From Streptomyces ardesiacus (GTDB taxonomy: Bacteria > Actinomycetota > Actinomycetes > Streptomycetales > Streptomycetaceae), in contig NZ_BEWC01000014.1 of the NCBI RefSeq assembly GCF_003112575.1, forward strand, positions 52,693 through 116,692: a stretch of 64,000 bases of DNA. Reading direction: 5' to 3'. Below are positions 35,676-44,558 of this stretch, in pieces (the first letter of the stretch is position 1; every line of letters begins with the position of its first letter). The notes under the pieces are model-generated. The model ran no database searches, was not told the origin of the DNA, and saw only the letters and a list, made by a program, of their open reading frames with translations. The position numbers and the translations under genes are program-made.

Positions 35676-35711
35676 GGCCCCCGGAGTGTGCCCGCGCGCA
35701 CTCCGGGGGCC
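35676..35711 (+). terminator. Terminator after the DUF3039 gene
   Basis: Perfect 13-bp stem (35676-35688 with 35699-35711), 10-nt loop, short TT tail. Confidence 0.85.
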
Positions 35712-35733
35712 TTCGTGCGTCACGGCTGATGAA

Positions 35734-35777
35734 CAAGAGGTTTACGAACTGGTTCAGACCTCTTGTGAACGGGTTCA
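35734..35777. promoter_or_regulatory. Operator cluster before the amino-sugar ABC operon (DasR-like site and tandem GAACnnGTTC)
   Basis: ACTGGTTCAGACCTCT at 35748-35763 matches the DasR element ACTGGTCTAGACCACT at 13 of 16 positions. Overlapping it, GAACtgGTTC (35746-35755) and GAACggGTTC (35767-35776) are two palindromes exactly 21 bp apart, and CAAGAGGT/ACCTCTTG form an outer inverted repeat (35734-35765). All lie about 80-125 bp before the lipoprotein start, so control by one or more sugar-responsive repressors is likely. Confidence 0.6.
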
Positions 35778-35858
35778 TGTCTCCCTACGCTCCTGGGTGT
35801 TGTGCAGAGCGAAACCGTCATTGCATATGTTGCAACGCACGTCCGGAGGAAAGACTCC

Positions 35859-37157
35859 ATGAAGCTCGCCCCCCGCTTGGCCGTACTGCTGGCCGCGGCC
35901 GTCGTCGCCGCGACCGCCTGCGCACCCCAGACGTCCGACAACTCCTCCTCCGGCAAGGACGAGAAGAGCGGCACACTGCGCGTCTGGCTGTTCCAGGAGG
36001 TCAACAACAAGCCGAAGGAGAAGGTCGTCGACGCGGTCCTCGCCGGCTTCCGCAAGGCGCACGAGGACACCGAGGTCACCGTGGAGTACATCCCGGTCGA
36101 GACCCGCGCCCAGCGCATCAAGGCCGCCTTCAACGACCCGAAGAGCGCCCCCGACGTCATCGAGTTCGGCAACACCGACACCGCCGGATACGTCAAGGAC
36201 GGCGGACTCGCCGACGTGACCGAGGACTTCGCCGCCTGGGACGAGGCCAAGGACGCCGACCCCACCGCCCGCCAGTCCGTCACCGTGGACGGAAAGGTCT
36301 ACGGCGCCCCCTACTTCGTCGGCGTCCGCGCCCTGTACTACCGCACCGACGTCTTCGGCGAACTGGGCCTCAAGCCCCCCAAGTCGCTGGACGAACTGGC
36401 CGCCACCGCCAAGCAGGTGCGCGCCGCGAAGCCCGGTCTGTACGGCATCGCGGTCGGCGGCGCCTACACCTACGGCGCGATGCCCTTCATCTGGGCCAAC
36501 GGCGGTGAACTCGCCGCGGGCAAGGGCGGTTCGTACGCCTCCGCGATCGACGGCGCCGCCGCCCAGAAGGGCATCAAGGCCTACACCTCCCTGTTCGGGG
36601 ACGACAACTGTCCTGCCGCCAAGTGCGCCGGCATGGGCGGCAACGACACCGTCACCGCCTTCGCGTCCGGCAAGGCGGCCATGGCCATCGGCGGCGACTT
36701 CAGCCACCAGGCCGTGGAGGCCGGCCAGGTGAAGGGCAAGTACGCGGTCGTGCCGCTGCCCGGCGTCGAGTCCGGCTCCATAGCCCCCGCCTTCGCGGGC
36801 GGCAACAACATCGGCGTCCTCAAGAGCACCTCCCACCGCACCCTCGCCGTCGACCTGATGAAGCGGCTCGCGTCCAAGAAGGCGCAGGGCGACCTGTTCG
36901 ACGCGATGGGCTTCCTGCCGACCTACACGGACGTACGGCAGCAGGTCGCGGCGAAGGAGCCGTTCGTGAAGCCGTTCGTCGACACGCTCGCCGCCGGCAC
37001 GAAGTTCGTCCCGGCGTCTCCCGCGTGGGCGACGATCGACTCCTCGCAGGTGCTGCCGACGATGTTCCAGGAGGTGGTGAGCGGCAAGAAGGACGTGGGC
37101 GCTGCCGCCGGGGACGCGGCGAAGAAGATGGACGACGCGTTCGGTTCCGCCGGATGA
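35859..37157 (+). CDS. Sugar ABC transporter lipoprotein (probable N-acetylglucosamine/chito-oligosaccharide binding)
   Basis: 432 residues; GGAGGA 8 nt before ATG. A lipoprotein signal peptide ends at ATAC, with Cys about residue 21. The body is a family 1 solute-binding protein (TLRVWLFQEVNNKP..., DVIEFGNTDTAGYV, GVPYF-like GAPYFVGVRALYYRTD). It should capture an oligosaccharide outside and hand it to the two permeases. The operon has no ATPase gene; in Streptomyces a shared MsiK ATPase usually serves such systems. A GH20 hexosaminidase at the operon end and a DasR-like site indicate an amino-sugar substrate. Confidence 0.88.
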   Translation: MKLAPRLAVLLAAAVVAATACAPQTSDNSSSGKDEKSGTLRVWLFQEVNNKPKEKVVDAVLAGFRKAHEDTEVTVEYIPVETRAQRIKAAFNDPKSAPDVIEFGNTDTAGYVKDGGLADVTEDFAAWDEAKDADPTARQSVTVDGKVYGAPYFVGVRALYYRTDVFGELGLKPPKSLDELAATAKQVRAAKPGLYGIAVGGAYTYGAMPFIWANGGELAAGKGGSYASAIDGAAAQKGIKAYTSLFGDDNCPAAKCAGMGGNDTVTAFASGKAAMAIGGDFSHQAVEAGQVKGKYAVVPLPGVESGSIAPAFAGGNNIGVLKSTSHRTLAVDLMKRLASKKAQGDLFDAMGFLPTYTDVRQQVAAKEPFVKPFVDTLAAGTKFVPASPAWATIDSSQVLPTMFQEVVSGKKDVGAAAGDAAKKMDDAFGSAG

Positions 37158-38146
37158 CGGGTTCGCCTGTGAGCCCGGGGGGCGTGGTCCGCGGGCCGGT
37201 GCGGGATCGTCGTGGTTCCTCGCGCCCACGCGGCGGCAGCCGCACATCCCGTACGGCCCCGCGCCCCTTCGGGCGCTCCTCCGCCACCCCCTGGATATAC
37301 CTCGCCCCCGCTCTCGTCGTCCTCGGCGGGCTGCTGGTCTACCCCGTCTACCAGCTCGGGCTGATCTCCTTCCTCGAGTACACGCAGGCCCAGGTCAGTG
37401 GCGGGGAGCCGACGACCTTCCAAGGGTTCGGGAACTATGCCGAGCTGTTCGGGGACGGGGAGTTCTGGCGGGTGCTGCTCGCCACCGTCGTGTTCGCCGC
37501 CGCCTGTGTCGTCTCGACGCTGGCGGTCGGCTGTGCGCTCGCCGTGCTGCTCACCCGCGTGCGGGCCCTGCCGCGGCTGGCGTTGATGCTGGCGGGGCTG
37601 GGCGCGTGGGCGACCCCGGCGGTCACCGGGTCGACGGTGTGGCTGCTGCTGTTCGACCCGGACTTCGGGCCCGTCAACCGGATGCTGGGCCTCGGCGACC
37701 ACTCGTGGACGTACGGGCGTTACAGCGCCTTCCTGCTCGTGCTGCTCGAAGTGGTCTGGTGCTCCTTCCCGTTCGTCATGGTGACCGTCTACGCCGGGAT
37801 CCGCGCCGTGCCCGCCGAGGTGCTGGAGGCCGCCGCGCTCGACGGGGCGTCCCAGTGGCGGATCTGGCGGTCGGTGCTCGCGCCGATGCTCCGGCCGATC
37901 CTGACGGTCGTCACCATCCAGTCGGTCATCTGGGACTTCAAGGTCTTCACGCAGATCTACGTCATGACCAACGGCGGCGGCATCGCCGGCCAGAACCTCG
38001 TGCTCAACGTCTACGCCTACCAGAAGGCCTTCGCGTCCTCGCAGTACAGCCTCGGCTCCGCGATCGGTGTCGTCATGCTGCTGATCCTTCTCGCCGTGAC
38101 GCTGGTCTACCTGCGGCTGCTGCGCCGCCAGGGGGAGGAGCTGTGA
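37154..38146 (+). CDS. Sugar ABC transporter permease (MalF type)
   Basis: 330 residues; ATG overlaps the upstream stop as ATGA. A basic, disordered stretch of about 45 residues precedes six membrane helices. The EAA loop that contacts the ATPase is clear: EVLEAAALDGASQWRIWRSVLAPMLRP, with its Gly conserved. A GTG 15 nt downstream is an alternative start. The N-terminal coding part contains a 17-nt sequence repeated near hupA. Confidence 0.92.
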   Translation: MTGSPVSPGGVVRGPVRDRRGSSRPRGGSRTSRTAPRPFGRSSATPWIYLAPALVVLGGLLVYPVYQLGLISFLEYTQAQVSGGEPTTFQGFGNYAELFGDGEFWRVLLATVVFAAACVVSTLAVGCALAVLLTRVRALPRLALMLAGLGAWATPAVTGSTVWLLLFDPDFGPVNRMLGLGDHSWTYGRYSAFLLVLLEVVWCSFPFVMVTVYAGIRAVPAEVLEAAALDGASQWRIWRSVLAPMLRPILTVVTIQSVIWDFKVFTQIYVMTNGGGIAGQNLVLNVYAYQKAFASSQYSLGSAIGVVMLLILLAVTLVYLRLLRRQGEEL

Positions 38147-38988
38147 ATCTTCCGCGCGCGCGTGTGCGCCGTCCGTGGCGGCTCGCGGCCGAGGCGTCCG
38201 CGCTGCTGATCGCCGTCGTGGTCGCCTTTCCGCTGTACTGGATGGTGCTGAGCGCCTTCAAACCGGCCGGGGAGATCGAGTCGAGCGAGCCCCGGCCCTG
38301 GACGCTCACCCCCACGCTGGATTCCTTCCGGCGCGTCTTCGAACAGCAGGAATTCGGCCGTTACTTTCTCAACAGCCTGATCGTGGCGGGCTCCGTCGTG
38401 ATCGCCTCGGCGCTGATCGCGTTCCTCGCGGCGACAGCCGTGACGCGTTTCCGGTTCCGTTTCCGGACCACCCTGCTGATCATGTTCCTGGTGGCCCAGA
38501 TGGTGCCCGTGGAGGCGCTCACCATCCCGCTCTTCTTCCTCATGCGGGACTTCGGCCAGCTGAACACGCTGGGTTCGCTGATCCTGCCCCACATCGCCTT
38601 CTCGCTGCCCTTCGCGATCTGGATGCTGCGGGGCTTCGTGAAAGCCGTGCCGGAGGCCCTGGAGGAGGCCGCCCACATCGACGGGGCGAGCCGGAGCCGC
38701 TTTCTCTGGCAGATCCTTTTCCCGCTGGTCTTCCCGGGGCTGGTGGCCACCAGCGTCTTCTCCTTCATCTCGACCTGGAACGACTTCCTGTTCGCCAAGT
38801 CGTTCATCATCAGCGACACCTCCCAGTCGACGCTGCCGATGGCGCTGCTGGTCTTCTACAAGCCGGACGATCCCGACTGGGGCGGCGTCATGGCCGCGTC
38901 CACGGTGATGACGATTCCGGTGCTGGTCTTCTTCGTACTCGTACAACGACGACTCGTCTCCGGCCTCGGCGGAGCGGTAAAGGACTGA
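38143..38988 (+). CDS. Sugar ABC transporter permease (MalG type)
   Basis: 281 residues; GTG overlaps the previous stop as GTGA, with GGGGGAGGAG just upstream. Six membrane helices and an EAA loop (EALEEAAHIDGASRSRFLWQILFPL, key residues EAA and G). The chain ends VFFVLVQRRLVSGLGGAVKD, the usual MalG-type end. It pairs with the preceding permease to form the transmembrane channel. Confidence 0.93.
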   Translation: MNLPRARVRRPWRLAAEASALLIAVVVAFPLYWMVLSAFKPAGEIESSEPRPWTLTPTLDSFRRVFEQQEFGRYFLNSLIVAGSVVIASALIAFLAATAVTRFRFRFRTTLLIMFLVAQMVPVEALTIPLFFLMRDFGQLNTLGSLILPHIAFSLPFAIWMLRGFVKAVPEALEEAAHIDGASRSRFLWQILFPLVFPGLVATSVFSFISTWNDFLFAKSFIISDTSQSTLPMALLVFYKPDDPDWGGVMAASTVMTIPVLVFFVLVQRRLVSGLGGAVKD

Positions 38989-38989
38989 C

Positions 38990-40603
38990 GTGACCGACGT
39001 TCTCCCCCTGCCACAGCACCTCTCGTCCCAGGAGGACGCCTTCTTCGACCTCGGCCCGGACACCGCTCTGGTGGCCGGCGAAGGCACCGGGCGCACCGAG
39101 CGCTGGCTGCGCGCCACGCTGGGCGCCGCCACCGGCCTGCCGCTGGCACCGACGCCGGGCGGCGGCGGCGTCGTCCGGCTCGACCTCGACCCCGCTCTGC
39201 CCGCGGAGGGCTACCGCCTCGACGTCGCGCCGGAGGGCGTGCACCTCACCGGCGGTGACGCGGCCGGCCTCTTCTGGGGCGCCCAGACCCTGCGCCAGCT
39301 GCTCGGCCCGGACGCCTTCCGGCGGGCCCCGCTGCCCGAGCGGCACTGGCGGCTGCCGCTGGTCCGCGTCGAGGACGCGCCCCGCTTCCGCTGGCGGGGC
39401 CTGATGCTGGACGTCGCCCGGCACTTCATGCCCAAGGACGGCGTCCTGCGCTACCTGGACCTGATGGCCGCGCACAAACTCAACGTCCTGCACTTCCACC
39501 TGACGGACGACCAGGGCTGGCGCGTCGAGATCACGCGCCACCCGAAGCTCACCGAGACCGGCGCCTGGCGTTCGCGCACGAAATACGGCCACCGGGCGTC
39601 GCCGCTGTGGGAGGACAAACCCCACGGCGGTTACTACACCCAGGACGACATCCGGGAGATCGTCGCCTACGCCGCCGAACGGCACATCACCGTCGTCCCG
39701 GAAATCGACGTACCCGGACACTCGCAGGCCGCCATCGCCGCGTATCCCGAACTCGGCAACACGGACGTGATCGACACCACCGCCCTCTCCGTCTGGGACA
39801 CCTGGGGCGTCTCCCCGAACGTACTCGCGCCCACCGAGACCGTGCTCCGCTTCTACGAGGGAGTGTTCGAGGAACTGCTGGAGCTTTTCCCCTCGGAGTT
39901 CGTCCACATCGGCGGCGACGAATGCCCGAAGGAACAGTGGCGGCGTTCGGCCACCGCGCAGGCGCGCATCGAGGAACTCGCCCTGGCCGACGAGGACGAA
40001 CTCCAGGCCTGGATCATCCAGCACTTCGACACCTGGCTCACCGAACGCGGGCGCCGGCTCATCGGCTGGGACGAGATCCTGGAGGGCGGACTGGCCAAGG
40101 GCGCGGCCGTGGCGTCCTGGCGCGGCTACGCCGGCGGGGTCGCCGCCGCGCGGGCGGGACACGACGTCGTGATGTGTCCCGAACAGCAGGTGTACCTGGA
40201 CCACCGGCAGGCCCCGGGCGAGGACGAACCCGTCCCGATCGGGTTCGTGCGCACCCTGGAGGACGTCTACCGGTTCGAGCCGGTTCCCGCCGAACTGACG
40301 CCGGACGAGTCCGGACACGTGATCGGCACCCAGGCGAACGTGTGGACCGAGGTGATGGAGAACCAGGGGCGCGTGGACTACCAGGTGTTCCCGAGGCTCG
40401 CCGCCTTCGCCGAGGTCGCCTGGAGCGCCCTGCCGGCCCCGGCCGACCGGGACTACGCCGCCTTCGAGCGGCGGATGGCCACGCACTACCGGCGCCTGGA
40501 CGCCCTGGGCGTCGCCTACCGTCCGCCCGCCGGTCCGCTGCCCTGGCAGCGCCGGCCCGGCGTGCTCGGCCGCCCGATCGACGGCCCGCCGCCGAACAAG
40601 TGA
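38990..40603 (+). CDS. Beta-N-acetylhexosaminidase (GH20)
   Basis: 537 residues from GTG, 1 nt after the permease stop. An N-terminal GH20b-like domain (about 10-125) precedes the TIM barrel. The catalytic pair is Asp310-Glu311 in HIGGDE; other barrel markers are WRGLMLDVARHF, HFHLTDDQGWRVEI and VPEIDVPGHSQA. No signal peptide is present, so it acts in the cytoplasm, cutting terminal GlcNAc from imported chitobiose-like oligosaccharides. This placement ties transport to hydrolysis in one operon. Confidence 0.95.
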   Translation: MTDVLPLPQHLSSQEDAFFDLGPDTALVAGEGTGRTERWLRATLGAATGLPLAPTPGGGGVVRLDLDPALPAEGYRLDVAPEGVHLTGGDAAGLFWGAQTLRQLLGPDAFRRAPLPERHWRLPLVRVEDAPRFRWRGLMLDVARHFMPKDGVLRYLDLMAAHKLNVLHFHLTDDQGWRVEITRHPKLTETGAWRSRTKYGHRASPLWEDKPHGGYYTQDDIREIVAYAAERHITVVPEIDVPGHSQAAIAAYPELGNTDVIDTTALSVWDTWGVSPNVLAPTETVLRFYEGVFEELLELFPSEFVHIGGDECPKEQWRRSATAQARIEELALADEDELQAWIIQHFDTWLTERGRRLIGWDEILEGGLAKGAAVASWRGYAGGVAAARAGHDVVMCPEQQVYLDHRQAPGEDEPVPIGFVRTLEDVYRFEPVPAELTPDESGHVIGTQANVWTEVMENQGRVDYQVFPRLAAFAEVAWSALPAPADRDYAAFERRMATHYRRLDALGVAYRPPAGPLPWQRRPGVLGRPIDGPPPNK

Positions 40604-40878
40604 GCACCTGAGCGGACGTACCGAGTGAACACGGAAGGGAAACGCCCCTAAACGTCACCGAAGAGTGGCAACTCGCGCGCACCGTACGTAACTCCGATTG
40701 CCGGAGATGTCGCGTGAAAACGGACCATCTCCCCGACGAGGTGGGCGAATGCCTCCTAGCGGACCCCTGCGTTCGGGCCCTGCGAAGATGTGCCAGAGTT
40801 GCCACGTCCGCCCTGTCAGGCCGTACCGTACGGCCACATGGGCGGGACCAGGTGGGACAGCGGGAAGGGGCAGTCGGG

Positions 40879-41772
40879 TTGACCACGCACGCACCGCAGG
40901 CGGCGCAGGCCGTCACGCTGCCCACGACACTCGACGAGGCCGTGGCGGCGCTCGCCGCGATGCCCGCGGCCGTTCCGGTCGCGGGCGGCACCGACCTGAT
41001 GGCGGCCGTCAACTCCGGCCAGCTCAGGCCCGCCGCGCTGGTGGGCCTCGGCCGGATCAGCGAGATCCGCGGGTGGCAGTACCAGGACGGGCACGCGCTG
41101 CTCGGCGCGGGCCTCACCCACGCCCGTATGGGCCGCCCCGACTTCGCCGCGCTCATCCCGGCGCTCGCCGCCGCCGCGCGCGCGGCCGGACCGCCGCAGA
41201 TCCGCAACGCGGGCACCCTGGGCGGCAACATCGCCTCGGCCGCCCCCACGGGGGACGCGCTGCCGGTGCTGGCCGCCCTGGAGGCGACGCTGATCATCGC
41301 GGGCCCGGACGGCGCCCGGCGCGAAGTGCCGGTCTCGCACCTGCTGGCGGGCATGGAGATGCTCCGTGCGGGGGAGCTGATCGGCTACGTGCGCGTGCCG
41401 CTGCTGCACGCGCCGCAGGTCTTCCTGAAGGCGACCGGCCGCACCGGCCCCGGCCGCGCGACGGCCTCCGTGGCGCTGGTCCTCGACCCGGCCCGGCGCG
41501 GCGTGCGCTGCGCCGTGGGCGCCATCGCGCCGATGCCCCTGCGGCCGCTGGAGGCCGAGCAGTGGGTGGCCTCGCTCATCGACTGGGACAACGGCCGCGC
41601 CATCGTCCCGGAGGCGCTGCACGGCTTCGGCGAGTACGTCGCCGCGGCCTGCATCCCCGACGAGGCGCCGGCCGAGGACGGCACCGTGCCGCCGCTGCCG
41701 CCCGCCGTACTGCACCTGCGGCGCACCGTCGCCGCGCTGGCCCGACGAGCACTGGGGAGGGCGCTGTCGTGA
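40879..41772 (+). CDS. Molybdenum hydroxylase FAD-binding subunit (xanthine dehydrogenase family)
   Basis: 297 residues from TTG with GGGAAGGGG 8 nt upstream; upstream in-frame ATG codons have no ribosome-binding site. The FAD-binding PCMH fold shows VPVAGGTDLMAAVNSG near residue 35 and IRNAGTLGGNIASAAPTGD near residue 112, the two segments that hold FAD in CoxM/XdhB proteins. It would pass electrons from the iron-sulfur subunit. The next gene overlaps by 4 nt. The 275-bp region upstream shows no gene. Confidence 0.9.
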   Translation: MTTHAPQAAQAVTLPTTLDEAVAALAAMPAAVPVAGGTDLMAAVNSGQLRPAALVGLGRISEIRGWQYQDGHALLGAGLTHARMGRPDFAALIPALAAAARAAGPPQIRNAGTLGGNIASAAPTGDALPVLAALEATLIIAGPDGARREVPVSHLLAGMEMLRAGELIGYVRVPLLHAPQVFLKATGRTGPGRATASVALVLDPARRGVRCAVGAIAPMPLRPLEAEQWVASLIDWDNGRAIVPEALHGFGEYVAAACIPDEAPAEDGTVPPLPPAVLHLRRTVAALARRALGRALS

Positions 41773-44558
41773 CCGACGACCGGCATGGCGACGAATACGG
41801 CGACGAGTACGGGGACCGCGACTACGGGGACCGGCACACCGGCGGCACGCCGCCGAGCGGCGGACGCTGGGACCCGCTGCCCCAGGGCGAGTACGACGAC
41901 GGCGCCACCGCCTTCGTGAAGCTCCCCGAGGGCGGGGTGGACGCGCTCTTCGCCTCCTCCGACAGCCCGCTCGCCGCGCCCGGACACGGCTACGTGCCGC
42001 CGCAGATCACCGTCGCGCCCGCCACCACCGCGGGCACCGACCCGGCCGCCACCGGTTCCTGGGCGATGCCTTCCGCACCGGTGGACGGCACCCAGTGGCA
42101 GACCCCGGAGGCCGGGCAGGACCCCGCCGGCCACCAGGGGTACGACGACTACGCCGCGCACCACGACCCGTACGGCGGGGCGGCGCCCTACGGCGCGCAC
42201 ACCGGGCACGCCGCGCACACCGGGCACGACGACCGGTTCGCCTTCCAGCCCGGGCCCACCGGACCGTGGGACTTCCCGCAGCCCGAGCCGGACCCGGCGG
42301 CGGCTCCGCCCGCGCCGGGCCAGGACGTGACCGGGCAGTGGTCCATCCCCGTCGCCGGCGGCGACCTGCCGGACGAGTCGGGCGAGTTCACCGCGTCGTC
42401 CCTGGCCGAGCAGTGGGGCACCGGCGCACCCGCCACCCTCCCCGGCGGCGCCCCCGCCCCCTGGGCGGCACAGTCCGCGGGCCAGCCGTGGGGCGAGCAC
42501 CGGCAGGAGGGCACGCCGGACACCGACGAACGGTCCCCGGGGACCCGGCCCGCCGGGACGCCGTGGCCCGGGAGCACGACCCCACCCGTACCGTCCGTCG
42601 AGGAACGCCCCGAGGGCGTCCCGCAGGGGCCCGGCCCCGCCGGTGGCGGGCAGGAGCCCGGCCACCCCGAGAGTCTGCACGGGCCCGGTCCCGCGGGCGG
42701 CCCGGACGGGTCCGGTTCCGACGGGGGCCGGTACGCGCCGGGTCCGGCCGAGGGCTCGCACGGCGGCCCCGGTTCCGCCGAGGGAGTGCACGGGACGGGC
42801 CCCGACGGGGGCCGGTACGGGGCCGAGCCCGCGGGAGGGGTGCCTGGGTCGCGTGCCGCCGGGGGTCCGGACGGGTCCGGGCCTGACGGTGGTGCGTACG
42901 CGGCCGGTGCCGACAGGGGTCCGCACGGGCCGCTTTCCGCCGAGGCTGTGCACGGGTCGGGTCCCGACAGGGGCGCGTACGCGGCCGGTTCCGTCGCGGG
43001 TCCCCACGGGGCCGGACCGGTCGACGGTCCGAGTGGGCCCGACCCGGATGACGGCGTTCGGGCTCCCGGTGACGGTGCCGACGCCGGTGCGCATGGGGAC
43101 GGGCCCGCAGGTGACGCTTACGCGTCCGGTCCCGCCGACGGCGCCCGCACGGCCGGTTCCGGCGAGGGCGTGCGCGGCTCCGGTTCCGCTCACGGTGCGG
43201 GCATCCCCGGCACCGCCGACGTCGAGCCCCCGTCCGGTTCCGAACAGGGCCCGGCCGGGTCCGGTCACGACGGGGGGCCGTACGCGTCCCGTTCCGTCGA
43301 CGGCGTGCACGGGACCGCCCCCACCGGTCCGGACGGCGTGGGCACCCCTGGCGGTCCCGCCGGCGGCCCACCCGCAGACGACTCCGCCGCCGGGACGGCC
43401 CGCGGCGCCGAGGCGGTCACCGACGGGCGCACGGGGGCCGAGGAGGCCTCTGAGGGCCCCGCAGAGCCCTCGTCAGGTCCCGCCGAGGAGGCGAGGGACG
43501 GAAGCCGCCCGGAGGCCGCCGACGGCCCCGTGACGGCTCCCGCGCCGGCTCCCGCGCCGGCGGCCGGTCCGGAGCGGGTGTCCGAACCGGCGCCCGAGCC
43601 CGGACGGGAAGCCGGAGGAGGGCCGCGGCGCGAAGCCCCGGCCGACCACCGCGAAGCCCCGGCCGACCACCGCGAAGCCCCGGCCGACCACCGCGAAGCC
43701 GCAACCGACGCGTCCGACCCGGCCGGTGACGGGACCGACCCGGCGGAGGCGGGCGCGGCCGACGCCGCCGGCGACCCGCGGGAGCCCCGGACCGGCCCGG
43801 ACGGGCCCCGGCCCGACGCGGCCGGCCCCGAGGCCGCCCCCGCCGCCGGGCCGCCCCCCGCCCCCGTCGGCCCGCAGGAGGAACACCCCCTCGCCTCCTA
43901 CGTGCTGCGCGTCAACGGTGCCGACCGGCCCGTCACCGACGCCTGGATCGGCGAGTCGCTGCTGTACGTGCTGCGCGAGCGGCTCGGCCTCGCGGGCGCC
44001 AAGGACGGCTGCTCCCAGGGCGAGTGCGGCGCCTGCAACGTGCAGGTCGACGGCCGGCTCGTCGCCTCCTGCCTGGTCCCGGCCGTGACCTCGGCCGGCA
44101 GCGAGGTGCGTACCGTCGAGGGCCTGGCCACCGACGGACAGCCCTCGGACGTCCAGCGGGCGCTCGCCCGGCGCGGCGCCGTGCAGTGCGGGTTCTGCGT
44201 GCCCGGCATGGCGATGACCGTGCACAACCTCCTGGAGGGCAACCCGGCCCCGACCGAACTGGAGGCCCGCCAGGCCCTGTGCGGCAACCTGTGCCGCTGC
44301 TCCGGCTACCGGGGCGTCCTGGAGGCCGTCAAGGAGGTCGTCGCCGAACGCGAGGCGCACGCCGACGCCGAGGCGCAGACCGGCGCCGACGCCGACGAGC
44401 CCCGCATCCCGCACCAGGCCGGTCCCGGCGCGGGCGGCGTCCACCCGTCGGCGTTCGAGCCCCAGCCACCGCCGGACGCGCAGGACGCGACCGGACCGCA
44501 CGACCGGCCGCCCTACGGCGACCACGGCAACCACGGCCAGGACGGAGGCCACGCGTGA
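41769..44558 (+). CDS. [2Fe-2S] subunit of a molybdenum hydroxylase with a ~700-residue low-complexity N-terminal extension
   Basis: 929 residues; GTG overlaps the previous stop. The last ~220 residues are a normal CoxS/XdhC-type subunit: ferredoxin-like domain with Cys748 in GCSQGECGAC, then the all-helical domain with QCGFCVPGM and CGNLCRCSGYRG. Ordinary members are about 160-180 residues, so the first ~705 residues are an addition made of Gly/Pro/Ala/Ser/Asp with recurring G-x-x-x-G and YA/HG units and no fold. Base composition and frame use continue unchanged, so this is coding sequence and not an assembly error as far as I can see. A short acidic/His-rich tail ends it. Confidence 0.88.
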   Translation: MTDDRHGDEYGDEYGDRDYGDRHTGGTPPSGGRWDPLPQGEYDDGATAFVKLPEGGVDALFASSDSPLAAPGHGYVPPQITVAPATTAGTDPAATGSWAMPSAPVDGTQWQTPEAGQDPAGHQGYDDYAAHHDPYGGAAPYGAHTGHAAHTGHDDRFAFQPGPTGPWDFPQPEPDPAAAPPAPGQDVTGQWSIPVAGGDLPDESGEFTASSLAEQWGTGAPATLPGGAPAPWAAQSAGQPWGEHRQEGTPDTDERSPGTRPAGTPWPGSTTPPVPSVEERPEGVPQGPGPAGGGQEPGHPESLHGPGPAGGPDGSGSDGGRYAPGPAEGSHGGPGSAEGVHGTGPDGGRYGAEPAGGVPGSRAAGGPDGSGPDGGAYAAGADRGPHGPLSAEAVHGSGPDRGAYAAGSVAGPHGAGPVDGPSGPDPDDGVRAPGDGADAGAHGDGPAGDAYASGPADGARTAGSGEGVRGSGSAHGAGIPGTADVEPPSGSEQGPAGSGHDGGPYASRSVDGVHGTAPTGPDGVGTPGGPAGGPPADDSAAGTARGAEAVTDGRTGAEEASEGPAEPSSGPAEEARDGSRPEAADGPVTAPAPAPAPAAGPERVSEPAPEPGREAGGGPRREAPADHREAPADHREAPADHREAATDASDPAGDGTDPAEAGAADAAGDPREPRTGPDGPRPDAAGPEAAPAAGPPPAPVGPQEEHPLASYVLRVNGADRPVTDAWIGESLLYVLRERLGLAGAKDGCSQGECGACNVQVDGRLVASCLVPAVTSAGSEVRTVEGLATDGQPSDVQRALARRGAVQCGFCVPGMAMTVHNLLEGNPAPTELEARQALCGNLCRCSGYRGVLEAVKEVVAEREAHADAEAQTGADADEPRIPHQAGPGAGGVHPSAFEPQPPPDAQDATGPHDRPPYGDHGNHGQDGGHA
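43630..43692 (+). repeat. Three exact 21-bp repeats encoding REAPADH
   Basis: Units at 43630-43650, 43651-43671 and 43672-43692 are identical, and a fourth begins before diverging at 43701. Encodes R-E-A-P-A-D-H three times in the low-complexity extension, evidence of recent slippage growth. Confidence 0.92.

Noticed and set aside
41769..43890. The low-complexity stretch as a separate gene or pseudogene
   Set aside because: It is in frame with the ferredoxin domain throughout, has no internal stop, and starts with a coupled GTGA overlap to the FAD subunit.
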